A DNA stretch of 7,892 nucleotides from CAYNQN01 sp964530525 (GTDB taxonomy: Bacteria; Actinomycetota; Acidimicrobiia; Acidimicrobiales; Acidimicrobilacustridaceae): positions 1 to 7,892 of the forward strand of contig CAZHBH010000086.1 in the NCBI GenBank assembly GCA_964530525.1, written 5' to 3'. This document shows, piece by piece, positions 1-4,458 of this stretch. The notes beneath the pieces were generated by a model that searched no databases, was not told the DNA's origin, and saw nothing but the letters and a program-made list of their open reading frames with translations. Each line of letters opens with the position of its first letter. Within the stretch, counting starts at the first letter, position 1. Made by a program: the position numbers and the translations under genes.

Positions 1-249
1 GACGTCGTCGGTCTTCTTGGCGACCTCCTTGACCAGCTCGGCTCCCACGCGCTCGTAGGGGTCCTCCAGCTCGATCTCCTTCGCGATCGAGACGCCGTCG
101 TTGGTAATGGTGGGCGCGCCCCACTTCTTGTCCAGCACGACGTTGCGACCCTTGGGGCCGAGCGTGACCCTCACCGCATCGGCGAGCTGGTTCATCCCAC
201 GCTCGAGCGCTCTGCGAGCCTGTGCGTCGAACTCGATGATCTTGGGCAT
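1..249 (-). CDS. groEL: Chaperonin GroEL (Hsp60), N-terminal 83 residues; cut by the window edge
   Basis: This is the 5' part of the 60-kDa chaperonin, the cytosolic ring ATPase that folds client proteins with GroES. The visible 83 residues begin MPKIIEFDAQARRALERG and carry the family's equatorial-domain signatures: LGPKGRNVVLDKKWGAP at about residues 30-46, the nucleotide-binding TNDGVSIAKEIELEDP at about 49-64, and GAELVKEVAKKTDDV up to the cut. The ATG is fixed by a GAGGAG Shine-Dalgarno (positions 256-261) six bases upstream and by agreement with the family N-terminus. No groES lies upstream, since the next gene on that side is gpgS, so this resembles the stand-alone actinobacterial groEL copy. 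A CIRCE site just upstream implies HrcA control. The family call is certain; which paralogue it is in this genome cannot be judged. Confidence 0.97.
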   Translation of the reverse strand, partial: MPKIIEFDAQARRALERGMNQLADAVRVTLGPKGRNVVLDKKWGAPTITNDGVSIAKEIELEDPYERVGAELVKEVAKKTDDV

Positions 250-265
250 CTGGCTCTCCTCGTGG

Positions 266-292
266 TTAGCACTCTCGATACGAGACTGCTAA
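266..292 (-). promoter_or_regulatory. CIRCE operator (HrcA site) of groEL
   Basis: The inverted repeat reads TTAGCACTC, nine spacer bases, then GACTGCTAA on the plus strand. It matches the CIRCE consensus (TTAGCACTC-N9-GAGTGCTAA) at 17 of 18 arm positions, with one mismatch at 286. It sits 16 bases upstream of the groEL ATG, just before the Shine-Dalgarno, which is the usual location. In known systems the HrcA repressor binds CIRCE and releases on heat shock. I could not define a convincing -35/-10 pair; a weak TATCGA lies within the spacer on the groEL strand. Confidence 0.93.
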
Positions 293-346
293 CAGCCAAC
301 CAGACGTCCGGCCGGCCCGCAACTCGGACCCGGCCTTCGCGGCCCC

Positions 347-1237
347 TCAGGCGATGTGGGCCAACGGGGGCAGATCCTCGTCGTCGACCACCTCGTCGGG
401 AAGGCCGGGGCGCACCAGCACCGGGTCGTCGCCCACCAGCTTCGGGTCGGCCCGGTCGAGCGCCGCCAGCAGCACCGCCGCTGCCTGCGGGCCGAGCTCC
501 TCGAGCGTGCGGTTGCGATGGCGACGCACGCCCAGGTCGCACTGGGCGATGGCGTCCACGCCGAACCTGGCGGCCAGGTCGACCAGCAGCCCGAGGTCCA
601 CGCCGTAACCCGGAGAGAAGGGCATCTGCTCCAGGGCGAAGCGGCGACCGGCGTACTCCCCCGAGAGGGGCTGGACGATCGGGGAGAGCTCGTCGAACAG
701 CAGGGATATGACCGGACGGGCGACCAGCTCGGTCACCCTGCCACCACCGGCGGGCTGGTCGTCGAGGGGCCTCTCGTAGAAGCCCTTCACGAAGAGGATG
801 TCGGGATGATCCACGAGGGGGCCGACGAGGCCCGTGACGAAGCCGCAGTCGAAGTCGACGATGTCGGCGTCGCACCACACCACGATCTCCCCGGTGGACG
901 CCCGGAGCGACTTCCAGAGCGCGGTGCCCTTGCCGGGCCCCCGTGCCAGCTCCGGGGCCACGTCGACGGCCCGCACGACCCTCGCCCCAGCCTCGGCCGC
1001 GACCCGAGCGGTGGCGTCGGTGGAGTGGTCGTCGAGCACCACGATCTCGTCGACGAGGGGGACCTCGTCCACCAGCCGGCGGCGGATCGCGTCGACGATG
1101 GGCCCCACGGTGGCCTCCTCGTCGCGAGCGGGAAGGCAAACCGACACCGACAGGCCGCCCTTCCGAGAAGCCACCTCGCCCGCTGAAAGCTCCTGAGCCC
1201 GAAAGGTGCGGATCACTCGGCCATGGTTGCCCCCCAC
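347..1237 (-). CDS. gpgS: Glucosyl-3-phosphoglycerate synthase (GT81)
   Basis: Transfers glucose from an NDP-glucose to 3-phosphoglycerate, giving glucosyl-3-phosphoglycerate. This is the first step toward glucosylglycerate and, in mycobacteria, methylglucose lipopolysaccharides. The 296-residue product has a GT-A fold start (SVCLPARDEEATVG, about 32-45), the acidic LDDHSTD region (about 68-74), the metal-binding D-A-D at 123-125, GGGRVTELVARP (164-175), QPLSGEYA (189-196), GYGVDLGLL (210-218) and the RRHRNR metal-histidine motif (238-243). These match the mycobacterial GpgS blocks in order; Mycobacterium GpgS is about 324 residues. The chosen start is GTG at 1237. A second in-frame GTG at 1216 is possible, because neither has a good Shine-Dalgarno. 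The gene is divergent from the cysO-like gene, with 26 bases between the starts. No GpgP-type histidine phosphatase lies in the window. Confidence 0.93.
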   Translation of the reverse strand: MGGNHGRVIRTFRAQELSAGEVASRKGGLSVSVCLPARDEEATVGPIVDAIRRRLVDEVPLVDEIVVLDDHSTDATARVAAEAGARVVRAVDVAPELARGPGKGTALWKSLRASTGEIVVWCDADIVDFDCGFVTGLVGPLVDHPDILFVKGFYERPLDDQPAGGGRVTELVARPVISLLFDELSPIVQPLSGEYAGRRFALEQMPFSPGYGVDLGLLVDLAARFGVDAIAQCDLGVRRHRNRTLEELGPQAAAVLLAALDRADPKLVGDDPVLVRPGLPDEVVDDEDLPPLAHIA

Positions 1238-1263
1238 CAGCCGGCAGGCAAGAATCGCCCTCC

Positions 1264-1539
1264 ATGAGCGTCACCGTGAGAGTTCCCCCCGTGTTCCGCC
1301 CGGTCACCAACGGCAAGTCCCAGATCGAGGTGGAGGGTGCCACGGTGGCCGAGGTGATCGCTGCCGTCGACGCCGAGCACCCCGGCTTCTCGTCGAAGCT
1401 GCTCGACGGCGAGGGGAACCTGGTGCGCTACGTGAACGTCTTCGTCGACGACGACGACATCCGCTTCATGGAGGGACTGGGCACCGCGGTGCCCGATGGC
1501 GGAACGATCTCTGTGATGCAGGCGGTCGCCGGGGGGTGA
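1264..1539 (+). CDS. CysO/MoaD/ThiS-family ubiquitin-like sulfur carrier
   Basis: A complete 91-residue beta-grasp sulfur carrier ending in the diagnostic C-terminal Gly-Gly (AVAGG). Family members are adenylated at that Gly-Gly and converted to a thiocarboxylate that donates sulfur, for example to cysteine (CysO), molybdopterin (MoaD) or thiamine (ThiS). From recalled family sequence it resembles mycobacterial CysO most: the N-terminal V-x-V-x-x-P-x-x-x-R-P pattern, RYVNVFVDDDDIRF (about 55-68), GLGTAVPDGG (about 71-80) and the AVAGG tail. The usual CysO partners (CysM and the Mec protease) and an E1-like activator are not in the window, so the pathway is unproven. No Shine-Dalgarno is visible; an AAGAAT 8 bases before the ATG may be a leaderless -10. 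The gene overlaps otsA by four bases (GTGA), so the two are probably translationally coupled. Confidence 0.9.
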   Translation: MSVTVRVPPVFRPVTNGKSQIEVEGATVAEVIAAVDAEHPGFSSKLLDGEGNLVRYVNVFVDDDDIRFMEGLGTAVPDGGTISVMQAVAGG

Positions 1540-2903
1540 CCCGGCCCGTCGTCATCGTCTCCAACCGCGGGCCGGTCTCTTTCCGGTTGGAGGACGGCGA
1601 GCTGGTGAGCAAGCGTGGGGCGGGTGGCCTGGTCTCGGGCCTCGGTCCCCTGGTGGCCGGCACCGACGCCACGTGGATGACCGCAGCGCTCTCGGAGGGC
1701 GACAGGATCGCTGCCGCCAAGGGGGTCGTGGAGGCAGACGGCTTCCGGGTGCGGACCCTCGACATCGATGCCGAGACCTTCCGGATGGCCTACGACGTGG
1801 TGTGCAACGCCACCCTCTGGTTCGTCCACCACGGCCTCTACGATCTGGCCCGCACACCCCGGTTCGACCTGCGATGGCGCCGAGCGTGGGACGCCTACCG
1901 CACGGTCAACCACGCCTTCGCCGACGCGGTGGTGCGAGAGGCGCCGGAGGGTGCGGCGGTCCTGGTGCAGGACTACCACCTCGCCCTGCTGGCGCCGCGG
2001 GTAGCCGAGCAGCGCGACGACCTGCGCCTGGTCCACTTCTCCCACACCCCGTTCGCCGGTCCCGACGGCATGAGGGTGCTGCCCGACGAGGCACGCACAG
2101 AGCTGCTGGAGGGTCTGGCGGCGCACCACGCATGCGGCTTCCACACGGCCCGGTGGGCGAAGGGGTTCGAGGCCTCCTGCCGGGACCTGATCGGGGTCGA
2201 GCCCAGAACCTTCGTGTCGTCGCTGGCCTCGGACGCCGACGACATCGGCTCTGTCGCCGCATCGGAGGCCTGCAGCAGGCAGCTGGCACGGCTCGAAGCC
2301 CACCTCGACGGCCGAGCGTTCCTGGTGCGCGTGGACCGCATCGAGCTGTCCAAGAACCTGCTGCGGGGCTTCTGGGCCTTCGACGACCTCCTGGCCCGCT
2401 ACCCCGAGTGGCGTGAGCGGGTGGTGTTCGGCGCCTTCTGCTATCCGTCGAGGGAGGGCCTGGCCGAGTACATCGCCTACGGCCAGGAGGTCGAGACCCT
2501 CGTGCGCCAGATCAACGAGCGCTGGGCCACTCCCGGGTGGACGCCGATCCTCTACGAGCCTTCCGACGACTTCCCCACATCGGTGGCAGCCCTCCGCCGC
2601 TACGACGTGCTGCTGGTGAACCCGGTGCGCGACGGCCTGAACCTCGTGGCGAAGGAGGGTCCGTTGGTGAACGAGCGCGACGGGCTGGTGGCGCTGAGCA
2701 CGGAGGCGGGCGTCTGGGCCGAGCTCGCCGGGGCCGCCCGCCCGTTGAACCCCTTCGACGTGTCGGGAACCGCCGACGTGCTGAGCTCAGCCTTGAGCGC
2801 GACCCCCGAGGAGCGGTCAGAGGAGGCGGCGGAGCTCATGCGACGAGCTCGTTCGCGCACCCCCGCCGACTGGCTGGCCGACCAGCTCCGAGCTGCCGGC
2901 TAG
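1536..2903 (+). CDS. otsA: Trehalose-6-phosphate synthase (GT20 family), somewhat divergent
   Basis: A retaining GT-B glucosyltransferase expected to make trehalose-6-phosphate from NDP-glucose and glucose-6-phosphate. The 455 residues are close to E. coli OtsA (474). Conserved landmarks include SNRGP (R11), GAGGLVSGL (28-36), Y86 and W95, D146 and H148 in VLVQDYHL, H170, R268 and K273 in the VDRIELSK segment, GWTPILY (334-340) and RDGLNLVAKE (365-374; D366, E374). Known catalytic and donor-binding positions are thus kept. Several usually conserved loops differ: the PIGI block reads SSLA (228-231), SKG reads SKN, and VTP reads VNP. The GTG start at 1536 is set by overlap with the upstream stop and by the N-terminal beta strand (PVVIVSNR) beginning at once. 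It converges on otsB, sharing a CTAG. Another GT20 activity, such as glucosylglycerol-phosphate synthase, cannot be excluded. Confidence 0.88.
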   Translation: MTRPVVIVSNRGPVSFRLEDGELVSKRGAGGLVSGLGPLVAGTDATWMTAALSEGDRIAAAKGVVEADGFRVRTLDIDAETFRMAYDVVCNATLWFVHHGLYDLARTPRFDLRWRRAWDAYRTVNHAFADAVVREAPEGAAVLVQDYHLALLAPRVAEQRDDLRLVHFSHTPFAGPDGMRVLPDEARTELLEGLAAHHACGFHTARWAKGFEASCRDLIGVEPRTFVSSLASDADDIGSVAASEACSRQLARLEAHLDGRAFLVRVDRIELSKNLLRGFWAFDDLLARYPEWRERVVFGAFCYPSREGLAEYIAYGQEVETLVRQINERWATPGWTPILYEPSDDFPTSVAALRRYDVLLVNPVRDGLNLVAKEGPLVNERDGLVALSTEAGVWAELAGAARPLNPFDVSGTADVLSSALSATPEERSEEAAELMRRARSRTPADWLADQLRAAG

Positions 2904-3694
2904 GCCTTGGCTGCGTCACGCGCGAGCGTGCGCATCAGCTCGAGCACCCCGGGGGGCCCGTCCACCACGAAGTCGGCGCGGCTCACGAGCTCGTCGGACT
3001 CCTCGAGGCTGTGCACCGCCACCTTGAGCGTCCGCATGCCATCGGCCGCCATCGCGTCGAGCGCATCGAAGGCCCTCAGGTCTGCCACGTCGTCCCCGAT
3101 GAAGCAGACGGATCCCAGGCCCTCCACGAGCTCGCCCAGAGCGCTGCCCTTGTCGGCGGGTATCGGCGGGTGGAGCTCGTAGGACATCCGCGCTCCCCTG
3201 CACTCCAGGCCCGAGCGCGCGGCCTGCTGCTCGGCCCACTCCTTCACCGCCTTCTCCAGCTCGGGTCGCTCCCTGAAGTGCAGCGTGAGCGAGAGCCCCT
3301 TGGGCTCCACCCTCATGCCCTCGGGCCCTCGGGCGATCGACACCGCCGCCACGTCGTCCACCACCTCGCGCCACGCACCACCGAGGGGGTGGTCGCTACG
3401 CACCCCACCCAGCGAGACCTCCAGGCCGTAGAGGCCAGCGAGCAGGATCGGGGAAGGAAAGAAGCGCTCGAGGAAGTCCACGGGACGGCCGGAGAGCACA
3501 CCCACCCTTCCGACCACCGACGACAGCTCCAAGAGCGCGTCGACCGCTCCTTCGATGGGCCGGGCCTTCTCGGGATCGGGGACGATCTCCGACAGCGTCC
3601 CGTCGAAGTCGGTGAACACACCGACCTTGCTCGGGGCCTGCGTGAACGAGGCCAGGGCAGCGGAGGGAAGTACGCGCGAGCTCACGCTGGGCAC
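2900..3694 (-). CDS. otsB: Trehalose-6-phosphate phosphatase (HAD superfamily)
   Basis: Hydrolyses trehalose-6-phosphate to trehalose, completing the OtsA-OtsB route. The 264-residue product shows all HAD motifs: TDFDGTL (nucleophile D29, acid/base D31), LSGR (67-70), the motif-III lysine K182 in PADKG, and FIGDDVADLRAFDAL (198-212). Family-specific segments are also present: LYGLEVS (88-94), PKGLSLTLHFR (131-141) and the ELHPP stretch (173-177). The GTG at 3694 is the longest start. A GTG at 3685 is equally credible, because TAGTGT (3698-3693 on this strand) lies exactly 7 bases upstream of it and would make a leaderless transcript. It faces otsA tail to tail, sharing a CTAG, and lies 35 bases downstream of the LytR_C gene on the same strand. 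It could also act on glucosyl-3-phosphoglycerate; that is inference only. Confidence 0.92.
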   Translation of the reverse strand: MPSVSSRVLPSAALASFTQAPSKVGVFTDFDGTLSEIVPDPEKARPIEGAVDALLELSSVVGRVGVLSGRPVDFLERFFPSPILLAGLYGLEVSLGGVRSDHPLGGAWREVVDDVAAVSIARGPEGMRVEPKGLSLTLHFRERPELEKAVKEWAEQQAARSGLECRGARMSYELHPPIPADKGSALGELVEGLGSVCFIGDDVADLRAFDALDAMAADGMRTLKVAVHSLEESDELVSRADFVVDGPPGVLELMRTLARDAAKA

Positions 3695-3698
3695 ACTA
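3693..3698 (-). promoter_or_regulatory. Possible -10 box for a leaderless otsB transcript
   Basis: On the minus strand this reads TAGTGT, matching the actinobacterial TANNNT -10 pattern. It is followed by seven bases (GCCCAGC) and then an in-frame GTG at 3685. That spacing would place transcription start at the start codon. No -35 is evident. If it is real, otsB starts at 3685, and GTG 3694 lies inside the promoter. Confidence 0.4.
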
Positions 3699-3701
3699 TC
3701 C

Positions 3702-3738
3702 AGGGCCTCATGGCAACACTCGACAGGCCCTAGGCCTG
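3702..3738 (-). repeat. Overlapping, mutually exclusive inverted repeats between lytR_C and otsB
   Basis: CAGGCC (3724-3729) and GGCCTG (3733-3738) form a 6-bp stem with a CTA centre that is the lytR_C stop codon. AGGGCCT (3702-3708) and AGGCCCT (3725-3731) form a perfect 7-bp stem with a 16-base loop, extendable to about 9 bp with one G-U pair in RNA. Both use 3725-3730, so they cannot coexist in the minus-strand transcript. There is no U-tract, so neither is an obvious terminator. A role in coupling lytR_C translation to otsB expression is speculative. Confidence 0.45.
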
Positions 3739-4239
3739 GTCGGAGCCGATTACGACTATGACGTTGGAGTTACGGATGTCGAACGGCGGCGGCGAGGGCA
3801 GAGCTGCCACCGCAGACGCGGGGATGGAGAGGGCTTCGGCCACTGCAGCGGCCTCCTGTTCGTAACCTTGCGCGTAGTAGATGACACTTGTGGGCGTAGC
3901 CGGCGCGTTCGCCGTGTCGACGGTCGTGTAGCCCTTCGAAGAGAGCGTCGAAGCCTTCGTCCCAGCCACACCTGCCTGGCCCGTTCCGTTGGCCACCAGA
4001 ACCTTCACCTGAGCCGGCGGGCGAGGGGCCACCGTGGTCGTGGTGGTGGACCCGTTCTGCTGGGGCGCTGCGGTGGTGGTGGTCGCCGGAGCCTCGGTCT
4101 CCAGGAGCCCACCCTCCTGCCCGAAGCCTCGGGCGAGCAGAACGACGCCGATGAGGACCGCGACCCCTATCAGCAGCGCGCCCTGGAGCTGCGAGCGTGG
4201 CGCATCGGAGGGCGGGCCGGAGCGTCGTGGCGAGGTCAC
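3730..4239 (-). CDS. Membrane-anchored LytR C-terminal (LytR_C) domain protein
   Basis: A 169-residue protein with three parts: a short basic, Pro/Ser-rich N-terminus (1-18), one transmembrane helix (about 20-37) and an extracytoplasmic portion. The outer part has a Thr/Ala/Pro linker with two threonine runs (about 50-76), then a LytR_C domain (about 77-166) with VKVLVANGTGQAGVAG, an SKGYTTVDTANA segment, TSVIYYAQGYEQEAAAVAEAL and the closing NVIVVIGSD. LytR_C domains occur C-terminal to LCP (LytR-CpsA-Psr) cell-wall ligase domains and also alone on TM anchors in actinobacteria. This is the stand-alone kind, with no catalytic LCP domain. A cell-envelope role is likely, but its exact job is unknown. 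GTG 4239 was chosen because an AAGGA-type Shine-Dalgarno lies about 9 bases upstream and the TM helix then follows a short cytoplasmic tail. otsB follows 35 bases downstream and may be co-transcribed. Confidence 0.85.
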   Translation of the reverse strand: MTSPRRSGPPSDAPRSQLQGALLIGVAVLIGVVLLARGFGQEGGLLETEAPATTTTAAPQQNGSTTTTTVAPRPPAQVKVLVANGTGQAGVAGTKASTLSSKGYTTVDTANAPATPTSVIYYAQGYEQEAAAVAEALSIPASAVAALPSPPPFDIRNSNVIVVIGSDQA

Positions 4240-4345
4240 TGGTGCCGATCCTTCCCTTCCCCAGCTCCCATTGCAAGCACCCTCGACCCTCCCGTCTCGG
4301 GGTCCTCTCGGCGTTCGCCGGCGCCGGCATCGAATTCTCCTGGGG

Positions 4346-4368
4346 CGGGAGGTTGCCAACCGCTCCCG
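4346..4368. repeat. Near-palindrome around GGTTGCCAACC
   Basis: The core GGTTG-C-CAACC (4351-4361) is a perfect inverted repeat around one base. CGGGA (4346-4350) and TCCCG (4364-4368) extend it on both sides, with two unpaired bases (GC) on the right. The one-base centre suits a dimeric protein site better than an RNA hairpin. It is about 90 bases upstream of the MFS start. It may be a regulator site or chance in GC-rich DNA. Confidence 0.3.
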
Positions 4369-4390
4369 ATGGCGATTGGCTGCACCGAGA

Positions 4391-4420
4391 GAGATTCGAT
4401 ACGACAGCGTTGCGTAACTC
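4391..4420. promoter_or_regulatory. Candidate TetR-family operator upstream of the MFS-tetR operon
   Basis: The 30-base imperfect inverted repeat reads GAGATTCGATACG, four central bases (ACAG), then CGTTGCGTAACTC. Nine of 13 arm positions are symmetric (pattern GAG-T--CG--ACG in each half). It ends 38 bases before the MFS ATG, in locally AT-richer DNA where a promoter would be expected; a weak TAACTC lies in its right arm. Length, symmetry and position fit autoregulation by the TetR-family protein encoded second in the operon. Binding is inferred from context only. Confidence 0.5.
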
Positions 4421-4458
4421 TTGGGCTCTCGCCCCGGACAGGCGCTTGGAGGGCAGAG

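Larger units (their letters stand above)
4240..4458. other. Divergent intergenic region between lytR_C and the MFS exporter gene
   Basis: These 219 bases must hold promoters for both divergent genes. On the minus side there is a purine-rich Shine-Dalgarno for lytR_C near 4250-4260. On the plus side GGAGGG (4448-4453) lies five bases before the MFS ATG. The region also has a 12-bp perfect palindrome GCCGGCGCCGGC (4317-4328), a near-palindrome at 4346-4368 and the 30-base inverted repeat at 4391-4420. A minus-strand ATG at 4330 has a good AGGAG six bases upstream, but its frame runs out of frame through lytR_C. No convincing -35/-10 pair was found. Confidence 0.6.

Noticed and set aside
310..335. 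Possible gpgS terminator hairpin (GGCCGG with CCGGCC)
   Set aside because: Only a 6-bp stem with a 14-base loop and no U-tract; easily expected by chance in such GC-rich sequence.
192..1343. Long minus-strand ORF (383 codons) across gpgS
   Set aside because: Arg/Gly/Pro-rich low-complexity translation in a shifted frame over gpgS, whose own frame has all family motifs. It is a typical shadow in GC-rich DNA.
2537..3733. Long plus-strand ORF antisense to otsB
   Set aside because: Opposite-strand shadow of otsB and of the otsA tail; no recognisable domain, and the opposing frames carry clear catalytic motifs.
4317..4328. Perfect 12-bp palindrome GCCGGCGCCGGC
   Set aside because: Composed only of G and C in GC-rich DNA, with no symmetric extension beyond 12 bp; mentioned within the intergenic entry but not supported as a site.
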